Shown: positions 29,275-38,962, numbered from the stretch's first letter. The stretch is 64,000 nucleotides of DNA from CAZTHK01 sp964613215 (GCA_964613215.1 CAZTHK010000006.1:87164-151163); one strand, 5' to 3'. A program made the numbers and translations. The notes: generated by a model not told the origin, from the letters alone.

Positions 29275-29772
29275 ATGAGACATTTATTCTGTTCAACACT
29301 TGCCATCCTGATACTGTCCGCCTCCGCAGCCGGGCAGGTGGAAAAGGGGGACAGGGAGATTCAGATATCCGGAACTTTGGTTTCCATAGAGGATGTATCC
29401 GTACTGATGCTTAACGGCATCTATGGTTATTACTACACCGAAAAGCTGGAACTCGGAGGCGGCCCCACCATTACCCGGACCAGTTTTTTCGGCTATGATG
29501 ATACTAATGTCAGTCTTACACTATTCGGCCGTTACAATTTAACCGCCCGCGATAAGATGGTTCCATATCTCAGCGGGCAGTACTACCAGTACGACCTTTC
29601 CCCGGATGAGCCCCTGGGCTTCTTCGACTTCTCCTTTATTCAGGTGGGGGGAGGAATCAAATACTTCGTGAATGAATATATCGCCTATGATGTATCCGGC
29701 AACCTGGGTTTCAGCCTGGGAGGAGGCGATACCGTCTTTCTGCTGGTAGCCGGAATATCGGCCTTCATTTAG
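29275..29772 (+). CDS. small outer-membrane barrel-like protein
   Basis: A 165-residue protein with a signal peptide (LAILILSASAAGQ). The mature part alternates strands and turns (YYYTEKLELGGGPTITRTSF, VSLTLFGRYNL, MVPYLSGQYYQYDL, FIQVGGGIKYFV) and ends in hydrophobic residues and Phe-Ile, as barrel proteins often do. AAGGGGGAG stands before the ATG. It lies 24 nt upstream of the WD40/CsgG-like gene and is probably co-transcribed. Function unknown. Confidence 0.65.
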   Translation: MRHLFCSTLAILILSASAAGQVEKGDREIQISGTLVSIEDVSVLMLNGIYGYYYTEKLELGGGPTITRTSFFGYDDTNVSLTLFGRYNLTARDKMVPYLSGQYYQYDLSPDEPLGFFDFSFIQVGGGIKYFVNEYIAYDVSGNLGFSLGGGDTVFLLVAGISAFI

Positions 29773-29796
29773 AAGTGTCCTATCAGGGAGTAATCT

Positions 29797-31317
29797 ATGA
29801 AAAAGACTGTAATTGCACTTCTTGTAATGCTTATTCAAGTGGCTGTAGCGGATGCCTGTTTGGGTGAGGCAAACCTTTTCCTGCAACACCGGATCGAGCT
29901 CGATTCTGGTAAGGTTACCGCTGTCACATTCAGTCCGGACAGCCGGATGGTTGCCTTCGGCACAGAAGATGGCGGAATTACACTTCTGAATGTCCGGAAG
30001 GGGGAGAAAACCCCCCTCTCCACTCCTCATGCCGGTGGAATCACCTCCCTGGCATTCAGTAACAGCGGAAAGTATCTGGCTTCTGCATCATCGGACAAGA
30101 CGGTATACCTGCTGGACCCGGAGGGGAACAGATCCCCGGTTCTGCTTAAGAACTTCAAGGGCAGGGCGGACAGGGTGGTATTCAGCGGAGACGGCAGGTA
30201 TGCAGCCGCAGACGGTGATGACCACGATATCTTCATATGGGAGGTGCCCTCCGGTCATCTCCGCTCCAGGATGGAGGGACACGAGGACGATGTTCTGGCC
30301 ATCGGGTTCAATCAGCCGGAGGGAACCCTGATATCGGTGGACAGTGATGACGGTTTATTTATCTGGGATCTTTCCTCGGCAAAGCTTCTCCGCCGCTACC
30401 GGCTGGAGGCGGTAACCCTTCCCAACTCGGGCACAGAGGTAAGCTGTGCCGAAATAAGTTCAGACCGGCTTTTCGTAGCAGCCGGCATGGAGGAGCATGT
30501 ATTGAAGAAGGGGGTGAGGGGGATGATATTCAAGTATCACATCGCCTTCTTCGATATCGCCAAGGGAATCCTGATCAAGATCCTGGAGGACAACAGGCGC
30601 AGGATAGAGGACCTGGCCCTGTACCCGGGTAACTGCCTGGTTGCCTTCGATAATTCCACTCTGCAGGATAAAAAGTTGACCCTGAGAAATATAGAATCAG
30701 GGGAGTTCGATCTCCGCTACAACCTCGACGATAACTGCCCGGTGCTGGCCTTCTCCCCGGACGGGGCCTGGCTGGCCGGAGGGGTGGAATCGGCCCGTGA
30801 ATCCGGGAAGCCTCTCCTGTATATCTGGGAGGTTGATTATGAAATGCCGGCCTCGGGATGTTTCATGGGCCGGATACGCCTCACCTCCTCCCCCCAGCCG
30901 GTACTCCAGCCGGGAGTTCCCGGGATGGCAGCGGTAATTCCCTTCGGGGTGAGTGGGACCGGCCCGGAGCTTGGTGTTTCGGCTGCGCACTTTCTGGAGA
31001 GCAGGCTGGCCGGGAATCCATATCTGAAGCTGCTGGAAAGGTCCAGGGTAGCCGACATCATAAATGAACTAAAACTTCAGCAGAGTGAACTGGTGGATAA
31101 GGATAAAGCGGTAAGGGTGGGCAAGATGCTGGGGGCTTCGTTAATTATTACCGGGAATGTCGACCGGGTGGGAGCTGATCTGGTGGTATCGGCCAGGATA
31201 ATAGATGTACAGTCGGGGGAGATACTGGGCTTGAGGGAGCTACACTGCGGCCAGTGCGGGGCAGATGATCTCTTCGATGCCATCGATATTCTCGCCCCCG
31301 CTCTGGTTCAGGAGTGA
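29797..31317 (+). CDS. exported WD40-repeat protein with C-terminal CsgG/FlgO-like domain
   Basis: A 506-residue protein with a signal peptide (VIALLVMLIQVAVADA). Residues about 30-350 are WD40-type repeats (VTAVTFSPDSRMVAFGTEDG, ITSLAFSNSGKYLASASSD, AFSPDGAWLAGG), which fold as a beta-propeller. Residues about 375-506 match the CsgG/FlgO-like periplasmic fold: AVIPFGVSG, LLERSRVADIINELKLQQSE, VGKMLGASLIITGNV. The same ERxxIxxIxxELK pattern recurs in two genes of the kinase cluster nearby. CsgG itself is a secretion channel, but many relatives are only periplasmic organisers, so no transport role is claimed. Confidence 0.8.
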   Translation: MKKTVIALLVMLIQVAVADACLGEANLFLQHRIELDSGKVTAVTFSPDSRMVAFGTEDGGITLLNVRKGEKTPLSTPHAGGITSLAFSNSGKYLASASSDKTVYLLDPEGNRSPVLLKNFKGRADRVVFSGDGRYAAADGDDHDIFIWEVPSGHLRSRMEGHEDDVLAIGFNQPEGTLISVDSDDGLFIWDLSSAKLLRRYRLEAVTLPNSGTEVSCAEISSDRLFVAAGMEEHVLKKGVRGMIFKYHIAFFDIAKGILIKILEDNRRRIEDLALYPGNCLVAFDNSTLQDKKLTLRNIESGEFDLRYNLDDNCPVLAFSPDGAWLAGGVESARESGKPLLYIWEVDYEMPASGCFMGRIRLTSSPQPVLQPGVPGMAAVIPFGVSGTGPELGVSAAHFLESRLAGNPYLKLLERSRVADIINELKLQQSELVDKDKAVRVGKMLGASLIITGNVDRVGADLVVSARIIDVQSGEILGLRELHCGQCGADDLFDAIDILAPALVQE

Positions 31318-31334
31318 ACTGATACCGGTTATTT

Positions 31335-31620
31335 TCACCTCTCTATCATCACGATATTGGCATCCGAGCCGCTTCTGCGGTGCCGTGCCAGCTGCTGATA
31401 TTCCGGCGACTGATACCAGTTCAGGGCTTCCTCCCGGTTGGGGAATACGGATAAGTACGTTACACTCAAAGGGCCATTTACCCTTAAGAACTTCGGAATC
31501 CATATCGATGGCAACTACAATCCCCAGGTATTGCGAGAATATCTCATCGAATCCGTCCGGGCACTTCTGATACTTGTCCCGGTCATGTATGGCAATCCCG
31601 GCTATGATATAACAGCTCAT
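31335..31620 (-). pseudogene. DUF1330-family gene with a one-base frameshift
   Basis: From the ATG at 31620 (AAGGAAGGAAGAAG upstream) the frame reads MSCYIIAGIAIHDRDKYQKC through LKGKWPFECNVLIRIP, the first half of a DUF1330 protein. At the run of four C (31443-31440, minus strand) the family match moves to the next frame and continues NREEALNWYQSPEYQQLARH to MIER and a stop at 31335-31337. Removing one C restores a 94-residue protein of usual DUF1330 length. In the original frame the protein would run on to 31240 as unrelated sequence. DUF1330 proteins are small ferredoxin-like-fold dimers of unknown function. The break could be a true mutation, a sequencing or assembly error in a homopolymer, or recoding. 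Confidence 0.82.
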
Positions 31621-32126
31621 CAGCTTCTTCCTTCCTTTCTGATACCATATATTTCTCCAGGGAAATTTTTACTGATTAACTGCCCGGCCGGGATTTCTTC
31701 GAAGTTTTATCCGGAAGTGCTACGGTTGGAAAATGTTAACCTCAATCCGTCAATAAACCCATTGATGCTGGTTGTCTTTGCGGCTAAATGGTGATACTTT
31801 CTCTGCCATTTCTGTAATTGGTAAACACCACCAGCTGTGGAGTAATAAGAGGAGATACAATCCGGACAGGTTGGCGTATGGAGGGAAAGAATCGCTGTTC
31901 CGGTCACCATAATTTTGTCGGACTGAGGTTAATTGCTTTCCGGCCAGCGAGCTCTTCCATTATCATCCTTCAATCCCTCTAAGCTATTGACTTATCCCAA
32001 AAGCTCCAGTAGATTTAGATGGAATTTGTTATCTTCGGCATTGTTATTTCCCGCCGTATCTTATACGGTTACCGTGGATTTGCGGTGGGCTGATTTGCGA
32101 AACCAACCGGGCTGGAAACGACAGAC
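31621..32126. other. intergenic region upstream of the kinase cluster
   Basis: About 500 nt between divergent genes. A promoter for the kinase cluster is proposed at 31987-32015. Open frames elsewhere in the region lack ribosome sites and family features. No RNA or repeat recognised. Confidence 0.4.
31987..32015 (+). promoter_or_regulatory. sigma-70-type promoter of the kinase cluster
   Basis: TTGACT (31987-31992), 17 bp, TAGATT (32010-32015). It leaves a leader of about 105 nt before the kinase ATG. Confidence 0.5.
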
Positions 32127-33848
32127 ATGGAAGAAAAGCAGATAGGTGATTACAAGATACTCAAGCAGATAGGCGCCGGTGGCATGGCCCGGGTCTATCT
32201 GGGTGTACACAAGGATGTGCCCAACCTGAAGGTGGTGCTGAAGGTTCTCTCCGACCCCCGCCAGGCGGAGCGGTTCAAGCAGGAGGCGGACAAACTGGCC
32301 CTGCTGGACAGGCATCCCCATATCTGCAAGATCAAGCACTTCTTCAACCACGGCGATGAGCTGGTAATCGTAATGGAGTACATCGAGGGTAAAAGCCTCA
32401 AGGAGATCCTGGAGGAGAAGGGTCAGCTTTCCATTCCGGAGGCTCTTAAGATAACCTGTGATATCATCTCCGCGCTGGAACCGGCCCACCAGCAGGGGAT
32501 CTTCCACCGGGATATCAAACCGGGCAACATCATGTTCAAGGAATCGGGACAGGTAAAGATAATAGACTTCGGCATAGCCAAGGCCAAAACCGACCCCAGC
32601 CTTACCATAGTGGGAACCAGCGCCGGAACTCCGGACTATATGGCGCCGGAGCAGTTCGACGCCTCCGAAGACATCGACTACTCCAAATCGGACATCTATG
32701 CAGTGGGCACCATGCTGTTCAGGATGCTCACCGGCGAACTTCCCTTCAAGGGGGCCAATGAATTCGCGCTCAGGGACGCCAAACTTTTCGAATCCCCCCC
32801 CAGACCATCCAAGCTGAACGGGGAGATCGGAAAGGAACTGGAAAATATCATAATCAAATCCATCCACAGTGATCCGGAGAAGAGATTCAGCTCGGTAAGG
32901 GAAATGAGGGAGAAGCTGGAGGCAGTCTCACAGGGCTATGAGGTAAAGGAGACCCTCACCTCCATCCAGCAGCCGGGAGAGGGCAGACAGGCCCAGGCTC
33001 CCGGAGCGGGAGGCAGGAGGAAGGTCATGTACATCTCCGTCGCTGCGGTCATTGCAGCAGCGGTTGCGGTATACATGCTGCTGATCCGGCCCGCTCCGGC
33101 AGATACAGGCAAGATAGATGTAACCATCACCCCCGCCAGCAATATCTACATAGACGGGCGGCTGGCCGGTTCATCCACCAGTGTGCAGAGTGCTGAACTC
33201 GAGCCGGGCAGGCATACCATCCGCATCCAGAACAAATCGGCACTGTTCAGGCAGGATATCATCGACACCATAGATGTGGCCGCAGGAACAAGCCTCCGGA
33301 GGGATTACTACTTCGACGGGGCGCTGGAAATAGGCATCCATCCCTCCGGTTCCCTCTATATCAATGACAGCCTTATCTCCTCCTCCGTCACCTCTGAGAG
33401 GCTGGCAATGCAGCCGGGGAGGCATATCATCAGGGTGGCAAACCTGGGAGCCAGGGGCCGGAAGGAATTTCTGGATACCATCCGGGTGGCGGCGAACAAG
33501 GTGCTGGAGAGGGACTATTCCTTTACCATGCCGTCAAACGGCGGAGAGACATCTGAACACTCCTCCTCCCAACAGACCGGCCCGAATGAATCTCAGCCGG
33601 CGGAACGGGAAGAGGAGGCTAAGCCGGTACCCGGCACATTGATATTGGGATCAAGGCCCCGGGGAGGACAGATATTCATAGACGGAGAGCTGCAGGAGCA
33701 CAGAACCCCCTACACCTTCAGCCTTCCGCCCGGAGAACATACCGTCAGGATCATAATCGTGGAAGACGGCCAGACCTTCGAACATCTTTACCGGGTTAAT
33801 ATCAGGAGCGGAAAAAGCGAAAAAGTATTGTTCAAACCACTGGAATAG
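32127..33848 (+). CDS. transmembrane Ser/Thr protein kinase with PEGA domains
   Basis: A 573-residue PknB/PpkA-type kinase. The catalytic domain (about 8-265) has the Gly loop GAGGMA (16-21), Lys39, HRDIKPGN (127-134), DFG (147-149) and APE (173-175), so it should be active. A single membrane helix (300-320) is followed by three PEGA-type repeats outside the cytoplasm (around 330-395, 400-450 and 505-570; ITPASNIYIDGRLAG, IHPSGSLYINDSL, SRPRGGQIFIDGEL). It probably senses a periplasmic or envelope signal. First gene of a rightward cluster with CsgG-like and barrel genes. In pseudomonads a Ser/Thr kinase (PpkA) switches on T6SS firing; the nearby T6SS makes that role possible here, but the gene is not in the T6SS operon. 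Confidence 0.92.
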   Translation: MEEKQIGDYKILKQIGAGGMARVYLGVHKDVPNLKVVLKVLSDPRQAERFKQEADKLALLDRHPHICKIKHFFNHGDELVIVMEYIEGKSLKEILEEKGQLSIPEALKITCDIISALEPAHQQGIFHRDIKPGNIMFKESGQVKIIDFGIAKAKTDPSLTIVGTSAGTPDYMAPEQFDASEDIDYSKSDIYAVGTMLFRMLTGELPFKGANEFALRDAKLFESPPRPSKLNGEIGKELENIIIKSIHSDPEKRFSSVREMREKLEAVSQGYEVKETLTSIQQPGEGRQAQAPGAGGRRKVMYISVAAVIAAAVAVYMLLIRPAPADTGKIDVTITPASNIYIDGRLAGSSTSVQSAELEPGRHTIRIQNKSALFRQDIIDTIDVAAGTSLRRDYYFDGALEIGIHPSGSLYINDSLISSSVTSERLAMQPGRHIIRVANLGARGRKEFLDTIRVAANKVLERDYSFTMPSNGGETSEHSSSQQTGPNESQPAEREEEAKPVPGTLILGSRPRGGQIFIDGELQEHRTPYTFSLPPGEHTVRIIIVEDGQTFEHLYRVNIRSGKSEKVLFKPLE

Positions 33849-33901
33849 TATAGAATAATTTTGCTGTTTGTGCTCAAAATATTTACCAAGGGGGACCAAA
33901 A

Positions 33902-34951
33902 ATGAGAAGCAAGAGTTCCACGAGTGTATCCATAGTGATCTCTCTCCTTTTTCTGCTGATCCTTTCTCCGGTCATATCCACCTCTACCGAAACCGGCGAG
34001 ATGATAGCCCAGAGACTGGCTGAAGCAATAGATCTCTACAGCGACCTGGAGTTCGAGAAGGGACTGTCCATCACAGATGAACTCCTGACCGGGCAGAACC
34101 TGTCAGCCAATGACAGCATTGCCATCTACGAGATAAAGAGTATCATTACTTACGCCAAGGGGCATCACTACAAGCGAAAGGCCTTCAACTACCTGGAAAA
34201 TATCTCTGACATCGGCCACTGTCTGATCAACCTCCCCCGGGAACTCTGGCCCACCGAACTGAGGGATAAATGGTATGCCCTCTCCAAAAAGAAGAACTTG
34301 CTATCCTGCCCGGTGGAGGAAAAACCGGGGGTTAAAACCATAGCCATAATGGAATTCGATAACTTCTCGGTGGGAAAGTATCAGGAGGAGCTGGGAGCGC
34401 TGAGCAAGGGGCTGGCGGATTTCTTCGAATATGATTTTACCCGCTTTTCCGACCTGAAGGTGGTGGAGAGGGACAAGATCGACTATATCCTCAGGGAGAT
34501 CAAGATGGTGGAAGAGGGCAAGGTGGACAAGGCCACCGCCGTTGAGGTGGGCAGGATTCTGGGGGCCCAGATGATGGTGTTCGGGAGTATTACCCAGATA
34601 GATGACGATAATGCAGTCATGCTGGCCCGGGCGGTGGATGTGGAGACCTCCGAAATAATAACCGTGGCGGAGAAGAGGGGCGAGCCAAATTTCGTGGACA
34701 TGGAGAAAGAGCTGGTAAAGGACCTGGCCAAACAGCTGAATATCCTGGTGAGCGACGAAACCGATCAGCTCATCGACGAATCCGGAACCAGGGATATGGA
34801 TGCAGCCAAGCTCTACTCCATCGGTTTGAAGTACCTGGATAAATATGAGTACGAAAAGGCCTACGATTACTTCAAGAAGGCTTATGATAAGGATAACAGC
34901 TTCACCGAGGCCAGGAAGAAGATGGAAGTCTACAAACCCCTTATCAGCTAG
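33902..34951 (+). CDS. exported CsgG-like protein
   Basis: A 349-residue protein with a signal peptide (VSIVISLLFLLILSPVIS). An N-terminal helical part (about 30-125) precedes a CsgG/FlgO-like domain (about 142-275): AIMEFDNFSVG, VVERDKIDYILREIKM, VGRILGAQMMVFGSI, ARAVDVETSEIITVAE. The C-terminal 45 residues look like one TPR-like helix pair (DMDAAKLYSIGLKYLDKYEY). AAGGGGG precedes the ATG. It follows the kinase gene by 53 nt. Likely periplasmic; no lipobox seen. Confidence 0.8.
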   Translation: MRSKSSTSVSIVISLLFLLILSPVISTSTETGEMIAQRLAEAIDLYSDLEFEKGLSITDELLTGQNLSANDSIAIYEIKSIITYAKGHHYKRKAFNYLENISDIGHCLINLPRELWPTELRDKWYALSKKKNLLSCPVEEKPGVKTIAIMEFDNFSVGKYQEELGALSKGLADFFEYDFTRFSDLKVVERDKIDYILREIKMVEEGKVDKATAVEVGRILGAQMMVFGSITQIDDDNAVMLARAVDVETSEIITVAEKRGEPNFVDMEKELVKDLAKQLNILVSDETDQLIDESGTRDMDAAKLYSIGLKYLDKYEYEKAYDYFKKAYDKDNSFTEARKKMEVYKPLIS

Positions 34952-34974
34952 TAAAGATCCTCAGGGAGATGATA

Positions 34975-36300
34975 ATGAGAAGCTTTATCCCGGCAATAAT
35001 CATGGTCGTTTTGCTCAGCGCAGGCTGCTCTCAGAGCCTTTATACGAAGGGGAAAATCGCCTCCCGGGAGGGTGACTACGATGAAGCCATAACCACACTT
35101 TACCGGGCAGTGGAGGAGGATCCCGAAGACTACCGGGCCTGGCGGGAGATAGGAATAGCCTACTACAGGAATGCCCTCCCGGATAAGGCGGAGGAAGCTT
35201 TCGCCATGTCCAACCGGATCAAACCCAACGCCGGTTCCAGCCTCTATCTGGGATTGATATTCGAGAAGCGGGAAGAGTATGACAAAGCCATTAAACTCTA
35301 CGGCTCCGCCATCAATCTGGAGGGCAATAATGAAGTGAGGGAGGATATCCGCAACCGGCTGGATATTCTGATAGACAGGAAACTGGAACAGGAGGCCATC
35401 GCGGCTGTGGACAATGAATCCGGCATCGACACCCGCTCCATCCCGGAGAATACCATAGCTGTAATCAACTTCGACAACTCTGCGCTGGAAGAAGATATGA
35501 AACCCCTTGCCATGGGGTTAGCGGAACTTACTGCCACCGACCTGGCAAAGGTCTCTGAACTGAATGTGGTGGAAAGGGCAAAGATCAATGCCATTCTGAA
35601 AGAGCTGAAACTAAGCCAGTCCCAGTATGCCGACCCCCACAATGCTCCCCGGGTAGGCCGGCTGATGGGGAGCCGCAAGCTGGTTACCGGAATGATAACC
35701 GGCGCGGGGGAGGAAGCCTTCAGAATCGACGGAGCGCTGGTAAACACGGTGGAAGGAAAAACTTCACGAACCGGAGCTGCGGAGGGAGAGCTGAAGAAGT
35801 TCTTCCGGGTGCAGAAGAAATTTGTCTTCGATGTAATAGACACTCTGGGGATGGAACTGACCAGGGAGGAGCGGGATGCCATAGAGGAGGTTCCCACCGA
35901 ATCCTTCCTGGCATTCATGGCATACAGCCGTGGGCTGATGTATCAACAGCAGGGCATGCCCGGTGAAGCGCTGAAACACTTCAGAGATGCTCAGCAACAT
36001 GATCCCGGATTCGGCAGGGCTGCCGGGATGGCCGCAAAGATGGAGCTCAAGCTATCCATGGGAGGAGGGGGAGAGGGAGAAAAGTTCGAGAAATTAATCC
36101 AGACATCGGTGATCTCGGAAGAGGCAGGGGCCGGCCTGGCCAATGTTCAGGCTGCCAATCTTATCAACAACGGTTTCATCCGCACCCCCGGTTCCCGCTT
36201 CGGCTTCGGAGTCAATCCCCTGGCTCCTCCCGGCGGAGGAGCTATATCCACAGGCTACGGATTCATCATTATAGAAGGGAATCTGGATGCGGATAAATAA
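34975..36300 (+). CDS. TPR lipoprotein with CsgG-like domain
   Basis: About 441 residues. Lipoprotein signal IIMVVLLSAGCS, two to three TPR repeats (about 20-120; DYDEAITTLYRAVEEDPEDYRAWREIGIAYY), a CsgG/FlgO-like domain (about 150-280; AVINFDNSALEEDMK, VVERAKINAILKELKLSQSQ, VGRLMGSRKLVTGMI), then another TPR-like segment. The ATG at 34975 is preferred over 34969 because GGGAG then sits six bases upstream. It follows the previous CsgG-like gene by 23 nt and overlaps the next gene by 14 nt, so the set is one operon. Probably a periplasmic outer-membrane-anchored scaffold. Confidence 0.8.
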   Translation: MRSFIPAIIMVVLLSAGCSQSLYTKGKIASREGDYDEAITTLYRAVEEDPEDYRAWREIGIAYYRNALPDKAEEAFAMSNRIKPNAGSSLYLGLIFEKREEYDKAIKLYGSAINLEGNNEVREDIRNRLDILIDRKLEQEAIAAVDNESGIDTRSIPENTIAVINFDNSALEEDMKPLAMGLAELTATDLAKVSELNVVERAKINAILKELKLSQSQYADPHNAPRVGRLMGSRKLVTGMITGAGEEAFRIDGALVNTVEGKTSRTGAAEGELKKFFRVQKKFVFDVIDTLGMELTREERDAIEEVPTESFLAFMAYSRGLMYQQQGMPGEALKHFRDAQQHDPGFGRAAGMAAKMELKLSMGGGGEGEKFEKLIQTSVISEEAGAGLANVQAANLINNGFIRTPGSRFGFGVNPLAPPGGGAISTGYGFIIIEGNLDADK

Positions 36301-37411
36301 GATTATAATTCTATATCTTTTTATAACCCTGGTGCCTGTCTCCGGTGCGGTGGGACAGATAGTGTACGATCAGCCATACTCCACTGATGTGGCTTTTTAC
36401 TACACCTCCTGGTCACTGGATAACCCGGTGGCGGATAGGGAGGATGAGATATCACAAAGGACTGTTTCCCTCTCCGGTTTCATTCCCCTCAGGGATAATT
36501 TCGAAGCCAGATATTCCATGATAACCGCATCCAACACCCTGGATATGAACAATACAGAGAGTGAGCTCGCCGGGCTGGGTGATGTGAGGGTACAGCTTTC
36601 TCACTCCTTCTCCCGGGACAGATTGCTCTTCTCAGCGGGGCTGAACCTGCCCACCGGAAAACAGGAGCTGGATACCGATGATGAAATACAGGTGGTGGAT
36701 TTCCTCTCCAGGGACTATCTTTCCCTCCCCCTGAGACGATACGGGGAAGGGCTGGGGTTCAACCTGATGGCAGGAGGAGCGACCAGGCTGGGAGCAGTCA
36801 AATGCGGATTGACCGCCTCCTATCAGCACACCGGAACCTACCAGCCCTATAACAGTTACGGTGATTACAACCCGGGTAACCACATCTCCCTGGGAGCGAA
36901 CGCCAATTTTGCGCTGAATAAGATAGATTATTCAGTCCAGTGCCTCTACAGCGTATCAGGAACAGATCAGCTGGACGATGCCGACATCTATAAGCAGGCT
37001 CCCCAGTTCATCACCCAGTTATCCGCCACCTACAGCGGAGAACCCTACCGGACCACCCTGGGAACCAGAATAATTCTCCGGGGCCGCAACACCAGGTACA
37101 GCCTTGCCGACGGTGTTATAGAGAGCCAGCTGAAGAAGTACGGGGACGAGTACGATTTCTTCCTGCGTTTTGATTACACTCCGGACACCTCCTGGAGAAT
37201 AGGTGTTCATGCAGCCACCCGGCAGATTTCATCCGGAGAGGAGGCCCTGGACCACTCATCCATATACAACGCCGGACTGGATGTTTCCAGAAAGGTCTCT
37301 GAAAACCTCAATCTCAATATAGGAGGAATATTCTATATTGGCTCCACCGACCTTGACGATATCAGCATCAGTGGCTTTCAGACCACCGCATCATTGTCGG
37401 TAGCCTATTAG
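36287..37411 (+). CDS. outer-membrane beta-barrel protein
   Basis: A 374-residue protein with a signal peptide (ILYLFITLVPVSGAVGQ). The mature part is a long series of amphipathic strands and short turns, including SRDRLLFSAGLNLPTGKQEL, a motif common in FadL/transporter-like outer-membrane barrels of the FCB group, and it ends in a strand (TTASLSVAY) with a C-terminal aromatic residue, the usual BAM signal. It overlaps the upstream CsgG-like gene by 14 nt, so translation is coupled. It may form a channel working with the CsgG-like partners; this is inference. Confidence 0.75.
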   Translation: MRINKIIILYLFITLVPVSGAVGQIVYDQPYSTDVAFYYTSWSLDNPVADREDEISQRTVSLSGFIPLRDNFEARYSMITASNTLDMNNTESELAGLGDVRVQLSHSFSRDRLLFSAGLNLPTGKQELDTDDEIQVVDFLSRDYLSLPLRRYGEGLGFNLMAGGATRLGAVKCGLTASYQHTGTYQPYNSYGDYNPGNHISLGANANFALNKIDYSVQCLYSVSGTDQLDDADIYKQAPQFITQLSATYSGEPYRTTLGTRIILRGRNTRYSLADGVIESQLKKYGDEYDFFLRFDYTPDTSWRIGVHAATRQISSGEEALDHSSIYNAGLDVSRKVSENLNLNIGGIFYIGSTDLDDISISGFQTTASLSVAY

Positions 37412-37424
37412 GAGGAGATAAACA

Positions 37425-38942
37425 ATGAACCTGCACGGAAAAAGCAGAAACGCCATATTAATTCTCCTCGTACTGGCTGTAATATCAGCCGGTTGCTCCG
37501 AAAAGATAACCGATACCACCGGCCAGGAGGCTGAACTGAAGATAAAGGCTTCTCCCGGTGCCTCGGTCAACCTGAGACAGGTCGCCCGGTTCACCCTTAC
37601 CGTAACCGGGCCCGGCCTGGTAAGACCGATAGTAACTCCGCTGCTGTTCGAGAACGGATATCTGACCGGCACAGTGCTCGTACCGGCCGGTCCCGGCCGG
37701 TCGTTTCTGATAGAGGCTTTCGATGAAACCGGGCGGGTTATATATTCAGGCCGTACCGTTACCGATGTAACCCCTGATGTCACGGTAGAATTGAATATAG
37801 ATCTCTATCCCCGCATACCCATGATAAAGCTCTCTCCGTCGTACTACTTCGAACCCTTCGGTTCCCTGCTGGCCTTCCGGCTTAAGGTTTATAATATGGT
37901 GGACCTACGGGGAATCCGCATAAAAATTGACAACCAGAGTGAAATACTGGGGAGGGGATTCTATGCCGACAGTGTGGTGGTCAACCCCGAAATAGCCGGA
38001 GTGACCTCTCTGAACTGGTGGGTGAATGAAATGGATTACAGCACCACCATATATATGGCACACCGCTACACCGGCAGCAGCATCCTGGATGAATCCGGAT
38101 ACAGGGAGCTGGCCACGGTTTACTTCGGAACATACTACCCCTACGGAGGCCCTTCCAGCGATGTTTACAGCTTTACCCCGGCCATAATTGACATGGTTGA
38201 TCTGGAGGGAGATACCCTTTCCGGGAAAGATATCTACAGCGAAACCTCCACCGCGGAGCTGTTCCATCACTCAGAGCATCAGGTAGCATTCTGGGATATG
38301 GACTGGACTTCGGAAGATCCCGACAGTGTCATTGACACATCCACGAACCGGCTCCACGGAATGGCCAGCGGTACCAGCTGGGATGAAGGGATATTCGGCG
38401 GAGCCAGGGTTTTCGATGGAGTGGATGATTTCATACGCATCCCCGATAATCCCCTTCTTGATCTGTCCGACGGCATCACCATTTCATTCTGGATCAATAT
38501 CCGGGATTACGGTGAAGAGGATTCCGCCTGTATTATCAGTAAGATGGCCAGTGATGCTCCCATAAACTACCAGTTTCTGGTATCCGGCCTTGCCGGCGGG
38601 AAAATGACCTCCTTCCTGTTCGGTTATGGCAAATCGCCCTACCAGATTTACTATGTGGAGGTCCCCGGTATTATAGATGCCGGCTGGCGGAATGTTATCT
38701 TTTCTTATCAGTTCGGCGATCCCTCATCTGCGATATTCGTTCTCGACCTGGAGAGGAGGGAGGGCGAATGGTTCGAAGATACCGGACGTATTCCGCCTCC
38801 CGCATCCGACGGCCCGCTGATGTTCGGGAAGCGGCTGGATTCGGATAACCCCTTCTATTTCAGGGGAGGACTGGATGAGGTGGAGTTGTATGATGTCTCC
38901 TTCGACTGGGAGGCGATCAGGTATGTCTTCTTCCCCCGCTAG
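37425..38942 (+). CDS. lipoprotein with cohesin-like and LamG domains
   Basis: A 505-residue lipoprotein: signal ILILLVLAVISAGCS, an Ig-like stretch (about 35-125), a cohesin-like stretch (about 130-260; LLAFRLKVYNMVDLRGIRIKI), and a LamG/concanavalin-like domain (about 285-500; GGARVFDGVDDFIRIPDNPLLDL, ITISFWINIRD, YFRGGLDEVELYDVSF). Such domains bind sugars or proteins at the cell surface. Last gene of the kinase cluster, 13 nt after the barrel gene with AGGAGGAG before its ATG. It is followed by a strong hairpin. Confidence 0.8.
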   Translation: MNLHGKSRNAILILLVLAVISAGCSEKITDTTGQEAELKIKASPGASVNLRQVARFTLTVTGPGLVRPIVTPLLFENGYLTGTVLVPAGPGRSFLIEAFDETGRVIYSGRTVTDVTPDVTVELNIDLYPRIPMIKLSPSYYFEPFGSLLAFRLKVYNMVDLRGIRIKIDNQSEILGRGFYADSVVVNPEIAGVTSLNWWVNEMDYSTTIYMAHRYTGSSILDESGYRELATVYFGTYYPYGGPSSDVYSFTPAIIDMVDLEGDTLSGKDIYSETSTAELFHHSEHQVAFWDMDWTSEDPDSVIDTSTNRLHGMASGTSWDEGIFGGARVFDGVDDFIRIPDNPLLDLSDGITISFWINIRDYGEEDSACIISKMASDAPINYQFLVSGLAGGKMTSFLFGYGKSPYQIYYVEVPGIIDAGWRNVIFSYQFGDPSSAIFVLDLERREGEWFEDTGRIPPPASDGPLMFGKRLDSDNPFYFRGGLDEVELYDVSFDWEAIRYVFFPR

Positions 38943-38962
38943 TGTATTGACATAATAAAATC

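Noticed and set aside
31438..31794. A 118-codon plus-strand frame opposite the broken DUF1330 gene
   Set aside because: It is antisense to clear DUF1330 sequence and has no ribosome site.
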